5,437 bases of DNA. Origin: Dehalococcoidales bacterium. Its GTDB lineage: Bacteria > Chloroflexota > Dehalococcoidia > Dehalococcoidales > JAUXAE01. A program made the position numbers and the translations under genes. The stretch is from the NCBI GenBank assembly GCA_030620035.1, contig JAUXAE010000075.1:1-5437 (forward strand), read 5' to 3'. A model generated the notes under the pieces. That model worked only from the letters and a program-made list of their open reading frames with translations, was not told the DNA's origin and did not search any database. Positions 1-4,934 of this stretch are shown here, piece by piece; positions within the stretch are counted from its first letter, which is position 1, and each line of letters starts with the position of its first letter.

Positions 1-161
1 TCCTGCGTCATTCCCGAGTGAACAGCCTGACTGTAGTCCACATGGAGGTGCCCTGCTGCTTTGGGCTGGTACAGATGGCCCAAGAGGCCATCCGCTTAAG
101 CGGCCAGGACGTTCCCTTCAGGGAGATGACCATCAGCGTTAGGGGAGGGCTTAAATCCTAA
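1..161 (+). CDS. Probable 4Fe-4S ferredoxin-type protein, C-terminal fragment
   Basis: Only the last 52 residues are in the window (frame starts at base 3, stop TAA 159-161); the gene begins upstream. The tail contains VVHMEVPCCFGL followed by an amphipathic helix and ends in a short charged tail. From memory, this paired-Cys ending is typical of the C-terminal domain of small iron-sulfur proteins, annotated as 4Fe-4S binding protein or ferredoxin, in strict anaerobes such as Dehalococcoides and clostridia. The N-terminal cluster-binding motifs that would prove the family are outside the window, so the assignment rests on the ending alone. A strong terminator follows at 198-232, so this gene ends its own transcription unit and is not co-transcribed with the next gene. 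The role is presumably electron transfer in the cytoplasm, but the partner is unknown. Confidence 0.55.
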   Translation, partial: LRHSRVNSLTVVHMEVPCCFGLVQMAQEAIRLSGQDVPFREMTISVRGGLKS

Positions 162-197
162 AAAACTAATTTAATACCTACGGCACCATCAGATTTA

Positions 198-232
198 CAT
201 GGGGGGCCTTTAGAGGCTCCCCATGCTGTTTT
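198..232 (+). terminator. Rho-independent terminator after the iron-sulfur gene
   Basis: A 12-bp stem (198-209 with 214-225, one G-T wobble) closes a 4-base loop and is followed by a T run at 229-232 in a T/A-rich tail. It starts 36 bases after the stop codon at 161 and ends well before the promoter at 308-336, which separates two transcription units. Confidence 0.85.
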
Positions 233-307
233 AAATAGGTTAGCTTTTTGTTTGGCAACCAGCCCAATACCTGCTGCCGTCACTTCCAGAAAAATTAATT
301 AAAGTAG
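233..307. other. Non-coding spacer with AT-rich upstream element
   Basis: No open frame or RNA gene is supported between the terminator and the promoter. Just upstream of the -35 box, 290-303 is a run of A and T containing the palindrome TTAATTAA (295-302). Its position fits an UP-like element that would contact the RNA polymerase alpha subunit. It could equally be plain AT-rich promoter DNA. Confidence 0.35.
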
Positions 308-336
308 TTGACGAGCTGTGTTTAATGGACTAGACT
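308..336 (+). promoter_or_regulatory. Sigma70-type promoter for the coiled-coil repeat protein
   Basis: A -35 box TTGACG (308-313) and a -10 box TAGACT (331-336) are separated by exactly 17 bases. Transcription would start near 343, giving a leader of about 70 bases before the ATG at 416. AT-rich DNA lies immediately upstream. No hairpin or operator is obvious in the leader. Confidence 0.65.
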
Positions 337-398
337 TACATCTTGGACGAGAACAGAATAAATTAAAAGCCAACAAAAACTTCACTAGTTGGTCATCC

Positions 399-410
399 GG
401 AGAAAGGGGG
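399..410 (+). promoter_or_regulatory. Ribosome binding site selecting the ATG at 416
   Basis: The purine-rich stretch GGAGAAAGGGGG ends 5 bases before ATG 416. The frame is open back to a TTG at 389, but that codon lies upstream of this site and has no Shine-Dalgarno of its own. The ATG is therefore the better start. Confidence 0.75.
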
Positions 411-415
411 ATAAA

Positions 416-1795
416 ATGGCCAAAGGGAACATCGGCCCAAGCGGAGAAAAGAATCCAGAGCAGCCTCCCAAAATCCTAACAAAACCATTGCCTCAAATAC
501 TGGACGAGATGGAGGCCAATATTAGAGCCGCCGCTGAGGCTGCTAGGAGGGCAGACGAGGCCGCCCGGAGGGCTGGTACCGCCGCCGGAGACGCCACCAG
601 GGCGTCTGGTGAGGCCGAAAAGAGGGCTGAAGAAGCCCGCCAAGCTGGAGAGAAGGCCGCCGAGGTAGCTACCAGAGCCGCCGGCGAAGCCGCAGCCACA
701 GCCGAAAAAACGGCCAAGGCAGCTACTAGGGCTGCTGATGAAGCAATGAAGGCATCGGAGGAGGCGGCCAGTACCGCAGAAGAGGCTGGCAAAGGAGCCA
801 GGGAAGCCGCTGAGACAGCCATTAAAGCCTCGGATGAAGCTGCTCAAAGGGCTCAAGAGGCAGCCTTAAAAGCTGAGGAAACGGCTCGAGCAGCCAGATA
901 TGCTGCTGAAGAGGCTACGGCCAAGGCTGAAGAAGTAGCCCTGGCGGCTAAAGAATCGGCTATGGTGGCCGCTAGGGCGGCCGAGGAGACTGCCGCCCGG
1001 GCTGAGGAGACAGCTATAGCCGCCAAGGAAGCCGTTGAGGAGGCTATCAAGATGGCCGATACGGCGGCCAAGCGGGCCGGTGAAACGGCGGCGGCGGCTA
1101 AAGCAGCCGCCACCGAAGCGGCCACCAAGCTGTCTACCGAGGCGGCCAGAAAGGCTGATGCTGCCGGTAGGAAAGCCAAGGATGCGGCTACGGCTGCCTT
1201 CCATATAGCTGAGGAGACTGCCCGTAAGGCTGAACTGGCTGATATTGCCGGCGATGAGGCTATCGAGGCGGCCACCAAGGTATCGGGTATAGTTGCTGAG
1301 AGGGTTGATGAGGCTGGAAGAGAGGCCAAGGAAGCCGCCGATAATGGCTTCAAAGCAGCTGAGAACACGGCCAACAAGGCTGAATTGGCCAATAGGGCCG
1401 GGGATGAAGCTATTACTGCCTCGATAGAGATCTTGCAGCAGTTAATAGCCAGAGCCGAACAACTGGGGGTAACTGCTAAAGAGGCCGCTGAAGATGTGGC
1501 CAGAGCGGCCAAGGGAACGGCTGAGGCTGCGGTGAAAGCGGCTACCGAGAAGGCTACCGCCGAGGCTGATAAGGCCAGGCAGGCGGCTAAAGAGGCCACC
1601 GCCGGGGCTAGGGAAGTGGCCGAGGCGGCCAGAAGGGAGGCAGAGAAGGCCCTGGCCAAGGCCGAGGAGGCTCTGGTAAGAGCAGTGATAAAGAGGCTCA
1701 CCCGCTGGGAGTGGATAGCTACCCTGGTAATTATCAATCTGGCTATTGTCTTCGCCGCTGTACTGTTTGCCGTTGCCATCGGCGCCCTTTTATAG
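416..1795 (+). CDS. Alanine-rich 25-residue-repeat coiled-coil protein with C-terminal membrane anchor
   Basis: Function unknown; I do not recognise a named family. The 459-aa protein starts with a Pro-rich segment (residues 1-28) and has no signal peptide. Residues 38-413 are about fifteen tandem copies of a 25-residue unit rich in Ala, Glu, Lys, Arg and Thr. No Cys or Pro occurs in the array, and aromatic residues are rare (one Tyr, two Phe). Small or hydrophobic residues recur at unit positions 1, 5, 9, 12, 16, 19 and 23, the pattern of a hendecad plus two heptads, so a continuous coiled coil is predicted. One transmembrane segment lies at about 434-457, preceded by KRLTRW and ending the chain, so it is tail-anchored with the rod probably cytoplasmic (positive-inside rule). 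The gene has its own promoter and lies between two terminators, so it looks monocistronic. Candidate roles are an envelope scaffold, a nucleoid or membrane tether, or an LEA-like protectant; none is shown. The real coding frame is supported by the RBS, promoter and anchor. Confidence 0.85.
   Translation: MAKGNIGPSGEKNPEQPPKILTKPLPQILDEMEANIRAAAEAARRADEAARRAGTAAGDATRASGEAEKRAEEARQAGEKAAEVATRAAGEAAATAEKTAKAATRAADEAMKASEEAASTAEEAGKGAREAAETAIKASDEAAQRAQEAALKAEETARAARYAAEEATAKAEEVALAAKESAMVAARAAEETAARAEETAIAAKEAVEEAIKMADTAAKRAGETAAAAKAAATEAATKLSTEAARKADAAGRKAKDAATAAFHIAEETARKAELADIAGDEAIEAATKVSGIVAERVDEAGREAKEAADNGFKAAENTANKAELANRAGDEAITASIEILQQLIARAEQLGVTAKEAAEDVARAAKGTAEAAVKAATEKATAEADKARQAAKEATAGAREVAEAARREAEKALAKAEEALVRAVIKRLTRWEWIATLVIINLAIVFAAVLFAVAIGALL
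527..1654 (+). repeat. Array of about fifteen 75-bp (25-codon) tandem repeats
   Basis: In the translated frame, unit starts fall at residues 38, 63, 88, 113, 138, 163, 188 and 213. After one inserted Lys (residue 238, bases 1127-1129) they continue at 239, 264, 289, 314, 339, 364 and 389. Most early units begin AS or AA, with Glu at position 4, Ala at 9, and usually Arg or Lys at 25. The last two or three units are degenerate. The copies have diverged at DNA level, so this is an old array and not a simple sequence expansion. Confidence 0.8.
1115..1414 (+). repeat. Two adjacent 150-bp copies (50-codon double repeat)
   Basis: Bases 1115-1264 and 1265-1414 encode 50-residue blocks that match at 31 of 50 positions, with no gap. 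Both begin EAATK and end AGDEAI, and both contain KAELA. Each block equals two 25-residue units, so this pair marks a more recent duplication of a double unit inside the older array. A weak third copy, mainly AKEAA and following Ala positions, can be traced after 1415. Confidence 0.8.
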
Positions 1796-1829
1796 TGGTA
1801 CATAATCAGGAGCTCATTTAATAACCGGG

Positions 1830-1859
1830 TTGCACATTACAGCCGGCTGCTGATATAAT
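1830..1859 (+). promoter_or_regulatory. Extended -10 promoter for thrS
   Basis: A -35-like TTGCAC (1830-1835) lies 18 bases from a perfect -10 TATAAT (1854-1859), and TG at 1851-1852 makes it an extended -10. Transcription would begin near 1866, leaving a leader of only about 63 bases. The spacer holds a 10-bp perfect palindrome, CAGCCGGCTG (1840-1849), which could be an operator or chance. Confidence 0.7.
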
Positions 1860-1865
1860 ATTCCT

Positions 1866-1928
1866 GTGGGCTTAGCGCCACCGGGGTAAACCTCTCGTAC
1901 CCAGACGGGGTGAGAGGTTTTTATTTAA
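1866..1928 (+). promoter_or_regulatory. thrS leader with attenuator-like hairpin
   Basis: Two hairpins fill the leader. The first is small (GTGG-GC at 1866-1871 with GC and CCAC at 1875-1881). The second is strong: 1888-1896 pairs perfectly over 9 bp with 1912-1920. Inside it, after a 2-base bulge, 1899-1902 pairs with 1908-1911. A T-rich tract follows (1918-1926). Because it lies downstream of the promoter at 1830-1859, it can attenuate thrS as well as terminate read-through from the repeat-protein gene. The only Shine-Dalgarno-like bases before the ATG (GAGAGG, 1912-1917) sit in its 3' arm, so folding could also hide the ribosome site. A classical T-box is not seen: the leader is too short and lacks the GGTGGNACCGCG core. 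Confidence 0.6.
1889..1926 (+). terminator. Terminator hairpin immediately before thrS
   Basis: This is the GC-rich stem-loop described in the thrS leader, ending in a T run that abuts the start codon. No other terminator lies between the repeat-protein stop (1795) and thrS, so it probably also ends that transcript. Whether it fully stops or conditionally attenuates thrS mRNA cannot be told from sequence. Confidence 0.65.
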
Positions 1929-3710
1929 ATGACTGAGGGTTTTAAGGTAGTGGTCTCCAAAAAAGAGCAACAGCAAGATAAGGCGGAAAAGCTGGAGAGG
2001 CTGCGGCATTCAGCGGCTCATGTTATGGCTGAGGCGGTTCTGTCTCTCTTCCCTGAGGCCAGGTTTGGCATTGGGCCGGCCATTGAGAACGGATTCTACT
2101 ACGACTTTGACCTGTCCCGTCGGCTGACCCCCGATGATTTACCGGTGATTGAAGCCAAGATGAGTGAGCTAATCGCCGCCGACCAGCCCTTTATCAGAGA
2201 AGAGGTCAGCAAAGAGGAGGCGCGGAAGCTGTTTTCAAGCCAGCCCTATAAACTGGAGCTAATTGACGAAATCCCCGAAGAGAGGGTCAGCCTGTACCGG
2301 CAGGGTAGCTTTCTTGACCTGTGCCGGGGACCACATCTGGATTCCAGCGGGGAAATAGCCGCCTTCAAGCTCATCAGCATTGCCGGTGCCTACTGGCGGG
2401 GTGACGAGAAGCGTCCCATGCTACAGAGGATATACGGTGTTGCCTTTGCCACCAAGGAAGACCTTGATAAACACTTGAAGAGGCTGGATGAGGCTGCCAG
2501 GCGTGACCACAGGAGGCTGGGCCGGGAGCTTGACCTGTTTAGTATCCACCAGGAGGCCGGCCCGGGACTGGTCTGCTGGCACCCCAAGGGGGCCACCATC
2601 CGCCGGCTCATTGAGGACTACTGGCGGGAGGAGCATATCAGGCGGGGCTATGACATCATCTATACCCCCCACATTGCCAAACTGAACCTGTGGAAAACCA
2701 GCGGCCACTGGCAGTTTTACCATGATTATCTCTATAGCCCGATAGAGGTAGAGGGAGAGGAATATATTTTAAAGCCAATGAACTGCCTCTATCACATCCT
2801 GATCTATAAGACAAAGCTGCGTAGCTACCGCGAGCTGCCCATACGCTATGCCGAGTTGGGCACTGTCTATCGCTATGAGCGCTCCGGGGTACTGCACGGC
2901 CTGTCCCGGGTCAGGGGCTTTACCCAGGACGATGCCCACATCTTCTGCCGTTTTGACCAGCTAGAGGATGAGGTGGCCGCTGTCCTGGAGCTGGCCCTAT
3001 TTATGACTGAAACCTTCGGCTTTGATAGTTACAAGGTGCTGCTGTCTACCCGCCCTGAGAAGTATGCCGGCACCATCCAGATTTGGGATGAGGCCACGGA
3101 GATACTGTCGCGGGCGCTTAAGCGCCAGAAGGTTGCCTATGATATAGACCCCGGTGAGGCCGTCTTCTACGGGCCCAAGATAGATATTAAGTTTGAGGAC
3201 GCCGTCGGCCGGGCCTGGCAGGGGCCGACCATACAGGTTGATTTCAACCTGCCCCAGCGCTTTAGTGTTACCTGTATCGGTGAGGACGGCCGGGAGCAGG
3301 CAGTAGCCATGGTGCACCGCACTGTACTGGGCAGTATGGAGCGCTTTCTGGCCTCACTCATTGAGCATTACGGTGGTGCCTTCCCGGTATGGCTGGCTCC
3401 GGTGCAGGTAATGGTAATCCCCATCGCTGACCGCCACCTAGATTACGCTAATGAAATAGCCGCCGAACTTAAAAAGGACCGGGTACGGGTGGAGGTTGAT
3501 GCCCGCTCAGAGACAGTAAACCAGAAAATCCGCCAGGCCCAGCTTGACAAGATACCCTATATGCTGGTGGTTGGCGATAAGGAAGTGGCCGCTAATACTG
3601 TTTCTGTCCGCTTGCGCAGCGGTCCCAAGCAGGCCAACCAGCCCTTAGCTAGTTTCAAAGAAACCATCACCACGGCCACAAGGGATAGGGCAAAGGACTT
3701 GCTGCTGTAA
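1929..3710 (+). CDS. thrS: Threonine--tRNA ligase, TGS-less form
   Basis: Charges tRNA-Thr with threonine using ATP, in the cytoplasm. The 593-aa protein starts directly at the editing domain and lacks the roughly 60-residue N-terminal TGS domain of the 642-aa E. coli enzyme. The editing site is intact: H27-x3-H31 and C132-RGP-H136. Class II core (about 205-485): zinc ligands C286, H337 and H463; motif 2 Arg at R315 in VYRYERSG; motif 3 GSMERF with R472. The anticodon-binding domain runs from about 487 to the end (APVQV, YMLVVGDKEV). The sequence after the zinc Cys is CLYH, where E. coli has CPGH. ATG 1929 has only a hairpin-buried Shine-Dalgarno at a long spacing; GTG 1950, preceded by GAGGG, is an alternative start giving 586 aa. 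It has its own promoter and attenuator-like leader. Confidence 0.97.
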   Translation: MTEGFKVVVSKKEQQQDKAEKLERLRHSAAHVMAEAVLSLFPEARFGIGPAIENGFYYDFDLSRRLTPDDLPVIEAKMSELIAADQPFIREEVSKEEARKLFSSQPYKLELIDEIPEERVSLYRQGSFLDLCRGPHLDSSGEIAAFKLISIAGAYWRGDEKRPMLQRIYGVAFATKEDLDKHLKRLDEAARRDHRRLGRELDLFSIHQEAGPGLVCWHPKGATIRRLIEDYWREEHIRRGYDIIYTPHIAKLNLWKTSGHWQFYHDYLYSPIEVEGEEYILKPMNCLYHILIYKTKLRSYRELPIRYAELGTVYRYERSGVLHGLSRVRGFTQDDAHIFCRFDQLEDEVAAVLELALFMTETFGFDSYKVLLSTRPEKYAGTIQIWDEATEILSRALKRQKVAYDIDPGEAVFYGPKIDIKFEDAVGRAWQGPTIQVDFNLPQRFSVTCIGEDGREQAVAMVHRTVLGSMERFLASLIEHYGGAFPVWLAPVQVMVIPIADRHLDYANEIAAELKKDRVRVEVDARSETVNQKIRQAQLDKIPYMLVVGDKEVAANTVSVRLRSGPKQANQPLASFKETITTATRDRAKDLLL

Positions 3711-3711
3711 C

Positions 3712-3740
3712 TTGATTAGCTTTACAAACTATGCTATAGT
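3712..3740 (+). promoter_or_regulatory. Extended -10 promoter for infC-rpmI-rplT
   Basis: TTGATT (3712-3717) and TATAGT (3735-3740) are 17 bases apart, with TG at 3732-3733 forming an extended -10. It starts 2 bases after the thrS stop. Transcription from about 3747 would give a 5' leader near 40 bases. It lets the ribosomal genes be expressed when thrS is attenuated. No terminator is visible between thrS and infC, so read-through is also possible. Confidence 0.65.
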
Positions 3741-3767
3741 TTCTTGCCGTAATCTATTTCGTGCTTC

Positions 3768-3773
3768 AGGAGG
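3768..3773 (+). promoter_or_regulatory. Strong Shine-Dalgarno that decides the infC start
   Basis: AGGAGG, followed by T, is a near-perfect match to the 16S tail. It lies downstream of the in-frame GTG at 3761, so that GTG cannot be the start it serves. The only plausible start codons after it are ATA 3785 (11 bases on) and ATT 3788 (14 bases on). The next ATG (3812) is already inside the conserved IF3 core. Confidence 0.75.
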
Positions 3774-3784
3774 TAAACAGGGAC

Positions 3785-4321
3785 ATAATTAAAAAACTGC
3801 GGGTTAATGAGATGATCAGGGGCAGAGAGGTTCGCCTCGTCGGCGAGAAGGGGGAGCAGTTAGGCATTATGCCCCTATATCAGGCACGGGAAGTAGCCAA
3901 GAAGCACAATCTTGACCTGGTTGAAGTAGCGGCCACGGCGGTGCCTCCGGTATGCCGCCTTATGGATTACGGAAGGTATAAGTATGAGCAGACCAAAAAA
4001 GAGCGCGAGGCCAGGAAGGGCCAGAGGGTTTCACTGCTGAAAGAGGTCCGGCTGCGACCTAAGATTGGAGATCACGATTTTGAAGCCAAGGCTAGGTTGG
4101 TCAGGAGGCAGCTGGCCGAAGGCGACAAGGTCAAGGTAACCATAATGTTCCGCGGGCGTGAAATTACCCACCCCGAGCTTGGTTTTCGCCTGCTCCAGAG
4201 GATGTCGCAGAACTTAAGCGATGTCGCCTCAATTGAGGGCCAGCCATCCAGGATTGGGCATAGGATACACATAATCCTATTACCCAGGGTTGGCCAGAAG
4301 GCCAAGATAGCGGAAGGATAA
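3785..4321 (+). CDS. infC: Translation initiation factor IF-3
   Basis: Binds the 30S subunit, prevents premature 50S joining and checks the start codon-initiator tRNA pairing. The N-domain begins LRVNEMIRGREVRLVG and includes GEQLGIM, and carries the family signature RLMDYGRYKYEQTKK. After a basic linker, the C-domain starts at KEVRLRPKIGDHDF and contains the FRGREITHPELG segment. Started at ATA 3785 it has 178 residues, close to the 180 of E. coli IF3. ATT 3788 would give 177. GTG 3761 would give 186 but has no Shine-Dalgarno and would place the strong AGGAGGT inside the gene. A rare AUA/AUU start is expected here: E. coli infC starts with AUU and is autoregulated because IF3 rejects such codons. 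The identity is certain; the exact start is inferred. One base separates the stop from rpmI. Confidence 0.95.
   Translation: MIKKLRVNEMIRGREVRLVGEKGEQLGIMPLYQAREVAKKHNLDLVEVAATAVPPVCRLMDYGRYKYEQTKKEREARKGQRVSLLKEVRLRPKIGDHDFEAKARLVRRQLAEGDKVKVTIMFRGREITHPELGFRLLQRMSQNLSDVASIEGQPSRIGHRIHIILLPRVGQKAKIAEG
4254..4287 (+). promoter_or_regulatory. Hairpin at the 3' end of infC, ahead of rpmI
   Basis: ATAGGAT (4260-4266) pairs perfectly with ATCCTAT (4274-4280) around a 7-base loop. After a small internal loop, TTGGG and CCCAG (4254-4258 with 4283-4287, one wobble) extend the stem. It ends 35 bases before the rpmI ATG. In E. coli, L20 represses rpmI-rplT translation by binding mRNA structures in this same region, so this may be a counterpart. 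Coding constraint could also create it by chance. Confidence 0.35.
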
Positions 4322-4322
4322 G

Positions 4323-4526
4323 ATGCCAAAATTAAAGACCCATAAAGGGGCCAAGAGTCGTTTTCATATTACGGGCACTGGCAGGCTGATGCGGGCCAAG
4401 GGCATGAAAAGCCATCTGCGCCGCCGCAGAACAAAGCGGACCAAGCGGCTCTTTGATGAGATGGTGCCGGTAGCTGCTAGTGACCGGAGCCGGCTAAAAA
4501 GGCTCCTGCCTTACGGAACTGGCTAA
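4323..4526 (+). CDS. rpmI: 50S ribosomal protein L35
   Basis: A 67-aa, very basic protein of the large ribosomal subunit. It has the standard L35 layout: MPKLKTHKGAKSRF at the start, TGTGRLMRAKGMKSH in the middle, a run of Arg/Lys, and the ending LKRLLPY. The length is normal for the family. ATG 4323 is preceded by GGAAGG (4312-4317) at 5 bases, and the gene starts one base after the infC stop, so translation is probably coupled. It is co-transcribed with infC and rplT. In E. coli the L35 and L20 pair is repressed by free L20. Confidence 0.96.
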   Translation: MPKLKTHKGAKSRFHITGTGRLMRAKGMKSHLRRRRTKRTKRLFDEMVPVAASDRSRLKRLLPYGTG

Positions 4527-4528
4527 AT

Positions 4529-4534
4529 AGGAGG
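4529..4534 (+). promoter_or_regulatory. Strong Shine-Dalgarno for the UUG start of rplT
   Basis: AGGAGG sits 2 bases after the rpmI stop and 5 bases before TTG 4540. It supports TTG as a genuine start, since the conserved L20 N-terminus begins immediately there and no ATG is available nearby. Confidence 0.8.
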
Positions 4535-4539
4535 CCATT

Positions 4540-4908
4540 TTGTCACGAGTAAAGAAGGGCGTAACCGCTCACCGACGGCACAAGAAGGTGCTTAAACTAA
4601 CCAAGGGGCATCGGGCAACCAGCCACTCCCTCTACCGGCGAGCCCATGAGTCTATGCTCCACTCACTGAGTTACGCCTACAGTCACCGCCGGGAGCGAAA
4701 GGGTGACCTGAGGAGGCTGTGGATTCTAAGGATTAATGCCGCCGCTAGGGCTCAGGGGCTCACCTATGGCCAGTTCATAGACGGCCTGAAAAAGTCGGGT
4801 ATTGAAATCAACCGCAAGTTGCTGGCCGATATGGCCGTCAGAGAACCCGACTCCTTCGCCCAGCTGGTCCGCCAAGGGCAGAAGGCCAGGGAGCAGGCCC
4901 AGACCTAA
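4540..4908 (+). CDS. rplT: 50S ribosomal protein L20
   Basis: Binds 23S rRNA early and is needed for large-subunit assembly; in several bacteria it also represses its own operon. The 122-aa chain matches L20 throughout: SRVKKGVTAHRRHKKVLKLT, the basic extension YAYSHRRERKGDLRRLWI, and RINAAARAQGLTYGQFIDGL followed by KKSGIEINRKLLADMAV. It is slightly longer than the usual 115-120 residues because of an acidic and Gln-rich tail. The start is TTG with a near-perfect Shine-Dalgarno. It follows rpmI by 13 bases. No terminator is visible after the stop, so transcription may continue into the next gene. Confidence 0.97.
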   Translation: MSRVKKGVTAHRRHKKVLKLTKGHRATSHSLYRRAHESMLHSLSYAYSHRRERKGDLRRLWILRINAAARAQGLTYGQFIDGLKKSGIEINRKLLADMAVREPDSFAQLVRQGQKAREQAQT

Positions 4909-4934
4909 AAACCCTCAGATTGAAAGTTGCCAGA

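Noticed and set aside
416..1795. Repeat region as a CRISPR array, or the protein as a plain LEA or apolipoprotein
   Set aside because: The repeats are contiguous, diverged and coding, with no spacers. LEA and apolipoprotein repeats are 11 or 22 residues, not 25, and those proteins lack a C-terminal membrane helix.
853..1803. Long Ala/Ser-rich open frame on the minus strand (316 codons), with shorter ones at 476-856, 493-822 and 866-1204
   Set aside because: They are mirror images of the GCC/GCT-rich repeat gene. The + strand frame has a promoter, a ribosome site and a sensible membrane anchor, while the minus frames have no such support.
1866..1889. Seven-codon leader frame GTG to TAA in the thrS leader
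   Set aside because: It contains no Thr codons, has no Shine-Dalgarno and would start at the transcript end, so a classic leader-peptide attenuator is not supported.
1860..1928. T-box riboswitch upstream of thrS
   Set aside because: The leader is about 63 bases, far shorter than a T-box, and the conserved T-box core is absent.
2421..2723. Minus and alternate-frame open frames inside thrS (2390-2723, 2488-2685, 2997-3361)
   Set aside because: They overlap a fully conserved enzyme gene, lack ribosome sites and show no recognisable motifs.
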